From DATBLE01 sp046734335 (GTDB taxonomy: Bacteria > Actinomycetota > Thermoleophilia > Gaiellales > Gaiellaceae): a stretch of 60,197 nucleotides of DNA. Numbering within the stretch: position 1 is the first letter of the stretch; every line of letters starts with the position of its first letter. The position numbers and the translations under genes were made by a program. The notes beneath the pieces were generated by a model. The model saw nothing but the letters and a program-made list of their open reading frames with translations. It was not told the DNA's origin and made no database searches. The stretch lies in assembly GCA_046734335.1 (NCBI GenBank), contig JBKPRA010000067.1, positions 1-60,197 of the forward strand. The letters are read 5' to 3'. This document shows, piece after piece, positions 34,404 to 43,600 of this stretch.

Positions 34404-34799
34404 ATGGCAACCGCGATCACCGAGGCCGAGCGCGAGCAGCTCGCCGCAATTCCCGCTTCGTACTTCCGAGCCGTCGACGCCTACGACCTGCCTGCGGTCC
34501 TGGCTCACTTCGCGGAGGACGCGACCCTGACGGTGCAGAGCGCCCGCGTCACCTTCACCGGGCACGACGAGATCGGCCGGATGTTCACCGACTTCTTCGG
34601 CGACTGGGATTCGATGGTCCATGAGATCACGAACATCGTCGTCGATCCGACCGGCTCGAAGGTGTCCACCGAGCAGCTCGTGGATCTCAACCGAAACGGC
34701 ACGACGAAGATGCACAACTGCAACTTCTTCGACGTCGGCCCCGACGGCAGGTTCACCCGGGTGATCATCTGGATGGACGGGACGAACCCGCTCACCTGA
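34404..34799 (+). CDS. NTF2-like (SnoaL-type) small protein
   Basis: 131 residues, ATG with AAGGAG 8 bases upstream. Alpha+beta cone fold pattern: N-terminal helix (YFRAVDAYDLPAVLAHFAEDA), TLTVQSARVTFTGHDEIGRM, then strands with VSTEQLVDLNRNG, MHNCNFFDV and FTRVIIWMDG. The family includes isomerases, cyclases and binding proteins with a hydrophobic pocket; no catalytic set is obvious. First gene of the rightward amine-oxidase block. The next gene overlaps its stop. Confidence 0.75.
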   Translation: MATAITEAEREQLAAIPASYFRAVDAYDLPAVLAHFAEDATLTVQSARVTFTGHDEIGRMFTDFFGDWDSMVHEITNIVVDPTGSKVSTEQLVDLNRNGTTKMHNCNFFDVGPDGRFTRVIIWMDGTNPLT

Positions 34800-35923
34800 G
34801 TCTCGACGCGATCGTCGTCGGGGTCGGCGGGCTCGGCAGTGCCGCCCTGTACCACCTCGCGCGCTCCGGCCTGTGCGTGCTGGGAATCGAGCGCTTCGGT
34901 GTGCCGAACGAGCAAGGTTCGTCGCACGGGATCACCCGGATCATCAGGCTTGCCTACTACGAGGACCCGAGCTACGTGCCGCTGCTCCGCCGGGCCTACG
35001 AGCTCTGGCGCGAGCTCGAGACGCTGGTCGGAGAGCAGCTCCTGCACATCACCGGTTCGGTGGACGCGGGGCCGCCCGACAGCTTCGTCTTCGAGGGCTC
35101 GGTGCGCTCCTGCATCGAGCACGGCCTCGAGCACGAGGTGATCGACGGGCGGGAGGTCAACAGGCGCTTTCCCGGGTACCGCCTTCCCGCCGATTCGATG
35201 GCCGTGCTCCAGCCGGAGGGCGGGTTCCTCCTGCCCGAGCGCTGCATCGTGGCGCACGTCGACGCCGCCCGTGCGGCAGGCGCCGAGGTCAGAGAGAACG
35301 AGCGGGTGCTGGGGTGGGAGCCCACGAGCGGCGGCGTTCGCGTGACGACCGACCTCGGGACCTACGAGGCCGAACGGCTCGTACTGGCGGCGGGCGCCTG
35401 GGAAGCCGAGCTCACCGGTCTGCCGGTTGTGGCGGAGCGCCAGGTGCTCGCGTGGCTCGAGCCGCTGAGCCCGGAGCTCTTCACGCCGGAGCGCTTTCCG
35501 GTCTTCAACCTGATGGTCGAGGAGGGGCGGTACTACGGCTTCCCCGTCTTCGGCATCCCCGGCTTCAAGTTCGGCCGCTACCACCATCTCGGGGAACGCG
35601 GCGATCCCGAAGAGCTCGACCGCGTGCCGTCCGAGCGCGACGAGCAGGTGCTACGAGCCTTCGCAGAGCGCTACTTCCCCGATGGAGCCGGCCCGACGTC
35701 GTCGCTGAAGACGTGCCTGTTCGAGAACACGCCCGACGAGCACTTCCTGCTCGGTCTCCACCCGGAGCACGAGAACGTGATCATCGCAGGCGGCGGATCG
35801 GGTCACGCGTTCAAGTTCGCGAGCGTGATCGGCGAGATCGTCGGGCAACTCGCGCGCGCTGAATCGCCGGAGCTGGACATCAGCCTCCTGTCGCCTCGGC
35901 GCTTCGCGGGCGGGTCAGACTGA
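34796..35923 (+). CDS. FAD-dependent amine oxidase, sarcosine/N-methyltryptophan oxidase type
   Basis: 375 residues if read from CTG 34796, which overlaps the upstream stop as CTGA. The dinucleotide motif GVGGLG (residues 9-14) lies before any ATG, GTG or TTG in frame; the first such codon (34877) would cut the Rossmann fold away, so a CTG start is the likely reading. Further features: GSSHGITRIIRLAYYEDPSY, the C-terminal KTCLFENTPDEHF with the Cys that covalently holds FAD in monomeric sarcosine oxidase, and AGGGSGHAFKFA. It should oxidise an N-methylated amino acid to the amine, formaldehyde and H2O2. It overlaps the convergent hydrolase gene by 9 bases. Confidence 0.85.
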   Translation: MSLDAIVVGVGGLGSAALYHLARSGLCVLGIERFGVPNEQGSSHGITRIIRLAYYEDPSYVPLLRRAYELWRELETLVGEQLLHITGSVDAGPPDSFVFEGSVRSCIEHGLEHEVIDGREVNRRFPGYRLPADSMAVLQPEGGFLLPERCIVAHVDAARAAGAEVRENERVLGWEPTSGGVRVTTDLGTYEAERLVLAAGAWEAELTGLPVVAERQVLAWLEPLSPELFTPERFPVFNLMVEEGRYYGFPVFGIPGFKFGRYHHLGERGDPEELDRVPSERDEQVLRAFAERYFPDGAGPTSSLKTCLFENTPDEHFLLGLHPEHENVIIAGGGSGHAFKFASVIGEIVGQLARAESPELDISLLSPRRFAGGSD

Positions 35924-36616
35924 AGCGGTATCCACCGCCGCCTCGGCCGGTGTGACCATGGCGAGGTAGTCGAGCACCGTCTCCAGTGGCTCGACGTCGC
36001 CGAACTTCGCGTCGATGTCGAACAGGTTCCACTCAACGACTCCGGCGACGCGGTCGCCGACGCACTCGCGCACGACGATCGGCCGGAATCCGTAGCCGAT
36101 CGCGTCCTCGGTCGTGTGCCGGACGCAGCCGGCCATCGTCACGCCCGTGATGATCACCGTGTCCACGCCGACGGCGCGCAGCATGTTCGCCAGGTGCGTC
36201 CCGAAGAAGGCGCTCGCGTGCTTCTTGACGATCACGTGCTCGCCCGGCTCCGGCGCGATCCGCTCGTCGATCGCGACCGCGTCCGTCCCCAACTGGAGCA
36301 CCTCGACCGGGATCTTGTGGTGCCAGAGCCCCATGTCGCAGTTCGGCCCCTCGGTGACCGCGTAGGCGGTGGTCGTGTAGACGATCGGGACGCCCTTCGG
36401 GCGGGCGGCGTCATTGAGTCTCTGGACGCCCGGGATGATCGTGTCCATGCCGTCGCAACTGAACGCGTTGCCCGGGCGGGTCCAAGCATTTGCGAGATCG
36501 ATGTGGATCAGCGCGGGACGGCTGCCGAATCCGATGCGGCGCTGGAAGCCACGCTGCTGGTAGAGGGCGGAGTCCGCCGAGAAGATCGTCTCCAGGGCCT
36601 GCTGGACGTCGCTCAT
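35915..36616 (-). CDS. Isochorismatase-fold cysteine hydrolase, N-carbamoylsarcosine-amidase-like
   Basis: 233 residues. The triad Asp40 (ALIHIDLANAW), Lys132 (VIVKKHASAFFGT) and Cys164 (VTMAGCVRHT) is spaced as in Arthrobacter N-carbamoylsarcosine amidohydrolase (Asp51, Lys144, Cys177 from memory). The GFGSRPALIHIDLANAWTRP start and the TTAYAV...CDMGLWHHKIP insert also resemble that enzyme. It would convert N-carbamoylsarcosine to sarcosine, CO2 and NH3. Neighbouring sarcosine-type oxidases and an ATP-dependent hydantoinase fit this. Divergent from the FAD/GcvT gene with 38 bases between starts. Confidence 0.82.
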   Translation of the reverse strand: MSDVQQALETIFSADSALYQQRGFQRRIGFGSRPALIHIDLANAWTRPGNAFSCDGMDTIIPGVQRLNDAARPKGVPIVYTTTAYAVTEGPNCDMGLWHHKIPVEVLQLGTDAVAIDERIAPEPGEHVIVKKHASAFFGTHLANMLRAVGVDTVIITGVTMAGCVRHTTEDAIGYGFRPIVVRECVGDRVAGVVEWNLFDIDAKFGDVEPLETVLDYLAMVTPAEAAVDTASV

Positions 36617-36654
36617 CGCACCTCCTCGCGTTTGTATGCAGGATCATCACACAG

Positions 36655-39033
36655 ATGCTCGTGGATGCCAGGGTCGCGATCGTCGGTGGTGGTGTCGCCG
36701 GCTGCAGCCTCCTCTACCACCTCGGTCTCGCCGGGTGGGAGGACGCCGTGCTGCTCGAGGAAGACGAGCTGACGAGCGGCTCGACCTGGCACGCGGCCGG
36801 CCTCTGCACGCAGTTCAACCCGAGCTACAACCTGACCGGCCTGCTGCGCTACAGCGTCGAGCTCTACAAGACGCTCGACGCCGACTACCACGAGTGCGGC
36901 AGCCTGCGCCTGGCCACGACGGAGGACCGCGTCGACGAGTTCCGCCATCGCGCCGCCACGGCCGAGCTGCTCGGCGTTCCGGTCGAGCTCGTCGGGCCGG
37001 AGCGCGTGCGCGAGCTGCACCCGCTGGTCGAGGTCGGCGACGTGCTCGCGGCGGCGTACCTGCCGACAGACGGTCACGTCGACCCGAGCAGCCTTTCGCG
37101 CGCATTCGCCGCCGGTGCGGGCGACCGGATCATGCGGCGAACGCCGGTGACTGCTCTCGAGCATCGCGAGGGCGCGTGGACGCTCACGACGCCGAAGGGC
37201 GAGGTCAGGGCGGGGATCGTCGTCGACGCAGCCGGCCAGTGGGCGCCGAAGGTCGCTCGGCTGGCGGGCGCCGACCTGCCGATCGTGGCGCTCGAGCATC
37301 ACTACGTCGTCACCGACGCGGTTCCGGAGGTGGCGGCGCTGCCGCAGGAGCTGCCGGTGCTCCGTGATCCGGACGGGTCCTACTACGTGAGACAGGAGGG
37401 AGCCGGACTGCTCGTCGGGCCGTTCGAACGCCAGACGAAGCCGTGGGACGTCGAGGACGGCTTTCATGCACGGTTGCTCTCGCCCGATCTCGACCGCCTG
37501 GAGAGCTCGCTCGCCGACGCAGCCGCGCGGATGCCAGTCTTCGGCACCGCGGGTATCAAGTCGGTCGTCAACGGGCCAGACGGCTACACACCTGATGGTC
37601 GTTGCCTGATGGGGCCGGTGCCCGGCCTGAGCGACTTCCACGTGCTCGCGGGCTTCAGCATCTTCGGCATCGTCTTCGCGGGCGGGGCCGGGCGCTACGC
37701 CGCCGAGTGGATCGTCGACGGCCAGCCGAGCGACAACATGTGGGAGCTCGACGTCCGCCGCTTCGGGGAGTACGCGCGCTCCGCGTCGTTCCTCGTTCCG
37801 CGGGCGATCGACGTCTATGCGCGCGAGTACGCCATCCACTATCCGGAGGAGGAGCGCGACGCGGGCCGCCCGCTGAAGCAGGCCGCGCTGCACGACGTTC
37901 TCTCGGAGCGCGGTGCCGTGATGGGCTTCCGGTTCGGCTGGGAGCGGCCGCTGTGGTTCTCGCGGAACGGCGCCCACGACGAGTACTCCATGCGCCGCGG
38001 CAACTGGCACGCCGCGGTCGGCGACGAGTGCCGGGCGGTGCGGTCGGCGGTGGGCGTGCTCGACCAGACGAGCTTCGCGAAGTACGGAGTGTCGGGACCC
38101 GGCGCGGAAGCCTTCCTCGACCGGCTCTGCGCAAACCGCCTGCCGCCGCTGGGGCGGATCGCGCTGACGCAGATGTGCCTGCCCGGCGGCGGGATCGAGT
38201 GCGACGTGACCATCACCCGTGTCGAACCGGAGCGCTTCTACCTGGTCTCCGCGGCGGCCACGGAGCTGCACGACTTCGCCTGGCTGGAGTGGCACCTGCC
38301 GGACGACGGCTCGGTGGGGCTCCGGAACGACACCGAGCTCTACGGCGTGCTCACCCTTGCCGGCCCGCGCTGCCGAGACCTGCTCAAGCCTCTGGTCGAG
38401 GACGACATCTCGCGCGAGGCATTCCCGTTCTTCCGCGCGCGGCACCTCGAGGTCGCCGGGGTGCCGACGCTGACGCTGCGGGTCTCCTACGTCGGCGAGC
38501 TCGGCTTCGAGCTTCACCATCCCGTCGAGCACACGGCGAGGCTCTACGAGCGGCTGCGGGAGGAGGGCGAGCCGCTCGGGCTGGTCGATTTCGGATACCG
38601 CGCGCTCGACTCGCTCCGGCTCGAGAAGGCCTATCGGCTCTGGGGCGCGGACATGTCCGCCGACTGGACCCCGCTCGAGGCAGGGCTCGAGCGGTTCGTC
38701 GCCTTCGACAAGGGCGACTTCGTCGGTCGCGACGCGCTCCTGCGCCAGCGTGCCGAGGGTGTTCGGCGAACGCTCGCCTGCCTCACTGTGGAGACGGAGG
38801 ACGCCGATCCCCACGGCAACGAGCCGGTGCGTGCGGACGGCACGCCCATCGGCTACGTCGCCGCCGGCGGCTACGGCCATGTCGTCGAGCAGAGCATCGC
38901 GCTCGCGTATCTGCCGGTGGAGCACGCGGAGCCCGGAACGCGGCTGACGGTCGACGTCCTCGGCGAGCCACGGCCGGCGGTCGTTGCACCGCAACCGATC
39001 TACGATCCTGAGAACCTGCGGCTGCTCTCGTGA
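36655..39033 (+). CDS. FAD-dependent dehydrogenase fused to GcvT-like domain (sarcosine/dimethylglycine dehydrogenase type)
   Basis: 792 residues from ATG 36655. The N-terminal DAO domain (~1-390) has GGGVAG (11-16) and STWHAAGL, where His46 matches the histidine that carries FAD covalently in dimethylglycine and sarcosine dehydrogenases. A linker domain follows, then the aminomethyltransferase (GcvT) domain (~430-790) with AVGVLDQTSFAKYGVSGPGA, LRVSYVGELGFELHHPVE and RALDSLRLEKAYRLWGADMS. The GcvT half transfers the released one-carbon unit to tetrahydrofolate as 5,10-methylene-THF instead of free formaldehyde. Translationally coupled with the next gene (GTGA). Confidence 0.9.
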   Translation: MLVDARVAIVGGGVAGCSLLYHLGLAGWEDAVLLEEDELTSGSTWHAAGLCTQFNPSYNLTGLLRYSVELYKTLDADYHECGSLRLATTEDRVDEFRHRAATAELLGVPVELVGPERVRELHPLVEVGDVLAAAYLPTDGHVDPSSLSRAFAAGAGDRIMRRTPVTALEHREGAWTLTTPKGEVRAGIVVDAAGQWAPKVARLAGADLPIVALEHHYVVTDAVPEVAALPQELPVLRDPDGSYYVRQEGAGLLVGPFERQTKPWDVEDGFHARLLSPDLDRLESSLADAAARMPVFGTAGIKSVVNGPDGYTPDGRCLMGPVPGLSDFHVLAGFSIFGIVFAGGAGRYAAEWIVDGQPSDNMWELDVRRFGEYARSASFLVPRAIDVYAREYAIHYPEEERDAGRPLKQAALHDVLSERGAVMGFRFGWERPLWFSRNGAHDEYSMRRGNWHAAVGDECRAVRSAVGVLDQTSFAKYGVSGPGAEAFLDRLCANRLPPLGRIALTQMCLPGGGIECDVTITRVEPERFYLVSAAATELHDFAWLEWHLPDDGSVGLRNDTELYGVLTLAGPRCRDLLKPLVEDDISREAFPFFRARHLEVAGVPTLTLRVSYVGELGFELHHPVEHTARLYERLREEGEPLGLVDFGYRALDSLRLEKAYRLWGADMSADWTPLEAGLERFVAFDKGDFVGRDALLRQRAEGVRRTLACLTVETEDADPHGNEPVRADGTPIGYVAAGGYGHVVEQSIALAYLPVEHAEPGTRLTVDVLGEPRPAVVAPQPIYDPENLRLLS

Positions 39034-39659
39034 CGACTCCGTACGAACCCGTCCGCTGGGAGCTCGTTCCCGGCCACACCGCGCTCGTCGTGATCGATGA
39101 CCAGCGCGACTTCCTGCATCCGGGCGGCTGGTACGCCAAGAGCGGCATCGACATCGAGCATATGCGCCGCGTGATCGAGCCGACACAGCGGCTCGTCGCA
39201 GCCTGCCGGGCTGCGCAGGTGCCCGTGATCTGGACGCGGCATGGCACTCGCGGCACCGACGACGGCGGCCCGTTCATGGAGTTGCGCCCGTTCCTGCGTG
39301 ACGGCGGCCTGCGCCAGGGGACGTGGGGCTACGAGATCCACGACGACTTCGAGGTCGCGCCCGAGGACTGGATCGTTGAGAAGATCCGCCTCAGCGGCTT
39401 CTTCAACACGAACCTCGAGGTCGTCCTCCGCGGCCTGCAGGCCGAGACGGTGCTGATCGGCGGCGTGCTGACGAACCAGTGCATCGCGGCGACGTCGAAG
39501 GACGCGATGTTCCGCGACTTCAAGCCGATCGTCGTCGAGGAGTGCACCGGGACGACGCTGCCTCACCTGCATGGGCCGGCGCTCGAGATGATCAGCGTCG
39601 GCTGGGGCGAGGTGCGCTCGCTCGACGAGACGCTCGCCGACCTGGAGCGGCTCGCGTGA
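39030..39659 (+). CDS. Second isochorismatase-fold cysteine hydrolase
   Basis: 209 residues from a GTG overlapping the upstream stop. Triad Asp23 (VVIDDQRDFLHP), Lys118 (IVEKIRLSGFFNT) and Cys151 (VLTNQCIAATSKDA), with the cis-peptide-type GGVLTNQC turn. It is more like general nicotinamidase/biuret-type amidases than the hydrolase at 35915. In context it probably hydrolyses another N-carbamoyl or ureido intermediate, or is the main carbamoyl-amidase of the rightward operon. Overlaps the next gene. Confidence 0.83.
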   Translation: MTTPYEPVRWELVPGHTALVVIDDQRDFLHPGGWYAKSGIDIEHMRRVIEPTQRLVAACRAAQVPVIWTRHGTRGTDDGGPFMELRPFLRDGGLRQGTWGYEIHDDFEVAPEDWIVEKIRLSGFFNTNLEVVLRGLQAETVLIGGVLTNQCIAATSKDAMFRDFKPIVVEECTGTTLPHLHGPALEMISVGWGEVRSLDETLADLERLA

Positions 39660-40645
39660 AGCTCGGCGCGCACTTCCTCCCTGAGCACTTCGTCACCTTC
39701 ATCGACTCGGTGACCGCGGCCGAGCGCGCCGGCTACGAGCGCGCGTGGCTCGTCGACGGCCAGATGCTCTGGCAGGACCTCTACGTCTACATGACCCACG
39801 CGCTCGCGGCGACGGAGCAGATCGTCGTCGGCAGTGGGGTAACCAACCCGCTCACGCGACACCCGTCCGTGACGGCCAGCGCGCATGCGACGCTCGCAGA
39901 TCTGAATCCCGGCCGAGTGGTGCTCGGGATCGGCCGCGGTGACAACGCCGTGCGGACGCTCGGGCTGAAACCGGTGCCGACCGCCGAGCTGGCCGAGGCG
40001 GTGCCGCACCTGCGCGCGTGGATGGCAGGCGCCGAAGCCGCGGGCGTGCGAATCCGCTGGGCCGACGAGCACGTGCCGATCATGATCTGCGCGACGGGGC
40101 CGAAGAACCTGCGCCTGGCCGGCGCGCTCGCGGACATCGCGATGATCTACGTCGGCGTTCACCCGGCGTCCGTGCGCTGGGCGATCGACCACGTTCGCGC
40201 CGGCGCGGAGGAGGCGGGACGCGACCCCGCCGACGTCGAGATCGCCGCGCTCTGCGGGATGCACGTCTCGAACGACCTGGAGGAGGCGTGGGAGGAGTGC
40301 CGCTGGGCGCCGGCAGCGTGCGCCAACCACATCGCCTACGCGCTGAAATGGAACCCCGAGCACGGCATGCCCGAGGAGATGACCCGAATCGTTGCCGCGC
40401 GCGAGGAGTACGACTACTACGCCGGGCACCTCGACTCGTCGGCCGAGCACACCAGCTACCTGACCGGCGAGCTCGTCGACGACTTCGTCATCGCCGGCCC
40501 GGTCGAGCGGTGCCTGGAGAAGATCGGCGAGCTCGGCGAGCTGGGAGTCGAGGAGGTGTCGGCCGCGTACCTGAACGGGAGGTTCGAGCAGATGGAACTG
40601 GTTGGGCAGGCGATCGTTCCGGCGCTCGAGGGGGTGGGGGCGTGA
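39656..40645 (+). CDS. LLM-class F420-dependent oxidoreductase
   Basis: 329 residues from a GTG overlapping the previous stop. The F420 subgroup pattern is seen: VKLGAHFLPEHFVTFIDSVT, GYERAWLVDGQMLWQDLYVYM, IVVGSGVTNPLTRHPSVTAS, GRVVLGIGRGDNAVRTLGLKP, and GPKNLRLAGALADIAMIYVG. It resembles methylene-tetrahydromethanopterin-reductase-like proteins. A hydride transfer on an intermediate, or oxidation of a ring nitrogen neighbour, is possible but cannot be predicted. It is embedded between the carbamoyl hydrolase and the hydantoinase genes with 4-base overlaps, so it belongs to the same pathway. Confidence 0.85.
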   Translation: MKLGAHFLPEHFVTFIDSVTAAERAGYERAWLVDGQMLWQDLYVYMTHALAATEQIVVGSGVTNPLTRHPSVTASAHATLADLNPGRVVLGIGRGDNAVRTLGLKPVPTAELAEAVPHLRAWMAGAEAAGVRIRWADEHVPIMICATGPKNLRLAGALADIAMIYVGVHPASVRWAIDHVRAGAEEAGRDPADVEIAALCGMHVSNDLEEAWEECRWAPAACANHIAYALKWNPEHGMPEEMTRIVAAREEYDYYAGHLDSSAEHTSYLTGELVDDFVIAGPVERCLEKIGELGELGVEEVSAAYLNGRFEQMELVGQAIVPALEGVGA

Positions 40646-43600
40646 AGCGAATCGGCGTCGACGTGGGGGGGACGTTCACCGATCTGATCCTGGTCGACGA
40701 GGAGGAGGGCCGGATCACCGTCGACAAGGTCCCCTCGACCCCGGACGACCCGTCGCGGAGCGTCGTCGAAGGCGTCCAGGCCCTTTGCGCGAAGGCCGGC
40801 GTTGCGCTGGCCGACGTCGACAACCTCCTGCACGGGACGACGGTCGCCACCAACATCGTGCTCACCCATTCGGGCGCCGAGGCCGGGATGATCACGACGC
40901 ACGGCTTCCGCGACATCGTCCACATCGCGCGACACAAGAAGCCGTTCAACTTCTCGCTGCAGCAGGAGCTGCCGTGGCAGTCGCGCCCGCTCGTCAAGCG
41001 GCGCCACAGGCTGACGGTGAAAGAGCGCGTCACGGTCCCGGACGGCGACGTGCTGGTCGAGCTCGACGACGAAGAGGTGCGCGAGCGCGTACGGACGCTG
41101 AAGGCTGCCGGCGTCGACTCGGTCGCGGTCTGCCTGCTGCACTCGTACCTCAACCCGGCGCACGAGCAGCGGATCAAGGAGATCGTGCTCGAGGAGTTCC
41201 CGGAGGCGTACCTCTCGGTCTCGCACGAAGTCCTGCCCCTCTACCGCGAGTTCGAGCGGTTCTCGACCGTGGCTCTGAACGCGTACGTCGGCCCGAAGGT
41301 CTCGCGCTACGTGACGCGCTTCGACGAGGCGCTCCGCGAGATCGGCTTCACGCGTGAGGTCCAGCTGATGCAGTCCTCCGGCGGCATGGCGACGGTCGAG
41401 GCGGCGCGCGAGCGGCCGGTGAACCTGCTCATGTCAGGGCCGGTCGCCGGCCTTGTCGGCGGGATCTGGGCCGGGCGGATGGCGGGCCACGACAAGGTCG
41501 TCACGCTCGACATGGGCGGCACCTCGGCCGACATCGGTGTCGCCGCGGGCGCCCAGCTGCGTATGCGGCACCTGCTCGACACGAAGGTGGGCGACTACCA
41601 GGCGATGGTGCCGATGGTCGACATCGACACGATCGGCGCCGGCGGCGGCTCGATCGCGTACGTGGACGCCGGCGGTGTCTTCCGCGTCGGCCCGCAGTCT
41701 GCAGGAGCCGACCCCGGCCCCGCATGCTACGGCCGCGGCGGCGACCAGCCGACGTCGACGGACGCACAGCTCCTCCTCGGGCGGCTGCGACCGGACCGCG
41801 GCCTGCTCGGCGGCGACATGTCCCTCGACGTCGAGCTCGCGACTGCGGCGATGCAGCGGGTCGCCTCACGGCTCGGGATCCCGGTCGAGGAAGCGGCGCT
41901 CGGAGCGCTCCAGATCCAGAAGTTCTCGATGGCACAGGCGATCGAGGTCAACTCGGTTCGCCGGGGCTACGATCCTCGCGAGTTCACGCTCGTCGCGGCC
42001 GGCGGCGCCGGCCCGCTGTTCGCGTGCGACCTCGCGGTCGAGCTCGAGATCCCGCGCGTGCTCGTCCCGCCGCATCCCGGGATCACATCGGCGACCGGGC
42101 TCCTCGCCACCGACCTCCAGCACGAGTTCGTCGCCACCGAGCGCCACTTCCTGAAGTCGCTCGACCGCGAGCGGCTCGGTGCGCGTCTCGACGAGCTGGC
42201 GGCGCAGGCTGCGGCACAGCTCGAGCAGGACGGTGTCCCGGAGGACCGCCGCCTGGTGCGGCGCCTTGCCGACTGCCGCTACGCCGGCCAGGGCTACGAA
42301 GTCCGCTTCGACATCCCCGCCGGCGAGCTCGACGACGCCTGGACGGCCAGGCTGGCGGAGGGCTTCCACGCCGCCCACGAGCGCGAGTACGGTCACCGCT
42401 TCGACGCCGAGATCGAGATCGTCAACGTTCGCACGCTCGGCGTCGGGCTCATCCCCGATCTCCGGTGGGCCGAGCTCGAGGCCGGCGACGGCGACCCGTT
42501 GCGTGCGAAGACGGCGGAGCGCGTGGTCGTCTTCGACGTGGAGGGGAAGCCGGAGCGCCGGCAGACGCCGTTCTACGATCGCGAGCTGCTCCGGGCTGAA
42601 GACCGGGTCGAGGGCCCGGCGGTGGTCGAGCAGTACGACTCGACGACCGTGATCCCGCCCGGGTTCGTCGCCGAGATCGACCGGTCGGGGAACATCGTGG
42701 TCGACTGCTCGCAGGCGCAGCGCGCAGAGCAGGCGTCGCAGCTCGCGACGCCGATCCTGATGCGCGTGATCGGCGGCGCGTTCGCAGCGATCGCGAAGGA
42801 AATGGCCGGCGTCCTCTACCGGATGAGCTACTCGTCGATCATCCGCGAGTCCGAGGATCTCGGTGCCGGGATCTTCGACCCGGAGGGGAACGAGCTGGCC
42901 GAGTCCGACTCGACGCCGATGTTCATGGGCGCGATGCCGAAGATCGTCAAGGGGGTGATCTCGCTCCTCGGCGAGGACATCCACGACGGCGACGTGATCC
43001 TGCACAACGATCCCTATCTCGGTGCGACCCATTCCCCCGACGTCGCGATCGTGGTACCGATCTTCTTCGAGGGCGAGCTCGCGGGCTTCTCCGGTGCGTC
43101 CGCGCACCTGCTCGACATCGGCGGTGCCTACCCCGGCCTCGCGGTCGACCTCGTCGACAACTGGTCGGAGGGGAACATCTACCGGGCGGTCAAGCTGTCC
43201 GAGCGGGGCGCGCGGCAGGACAAGCTCTGGCAGCACATCCTCGAGAACACGCGGACGCCGACGTACAACCGCGGCGACATCGAGGCGATGATCGCTGCCT
43301 GCGAGCTGGCGAAGACGCGCTACCTCCAGCTGCTCGAGCGGTACGGCCGTGAGCCCGTGCTCGGAGCGGCGCGCGACTGGATCGCCTACTCGGAGCGGAT
43401 GCTGCGCCAGGAGATCGCCAAGGTGCCGGACGGCGTGTACGGCCCGGAGGAAGGGTGGCTCGACGACGACGGTCGTAACCGCGGCACCCAGCTGCCGGTG
43501 AAGGTGAAGGTTGTGATCGAAGGTGATGCGCTGACGATCGACCTCACGGGGTCGAGCGACGAGGTGCCGACCGGCTACAACTGTCCGTACGAGGGCACGA

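Noticed and set aside
36613..39186. Long leftward open frame of over 850 codons opposite the FAD/GcvT gene
   Set aside because: Arg/Ala/Glu-rich antisense shadow typical of GC-rich genes; the rightward frame has full conserved FAD and GcvT motifs.
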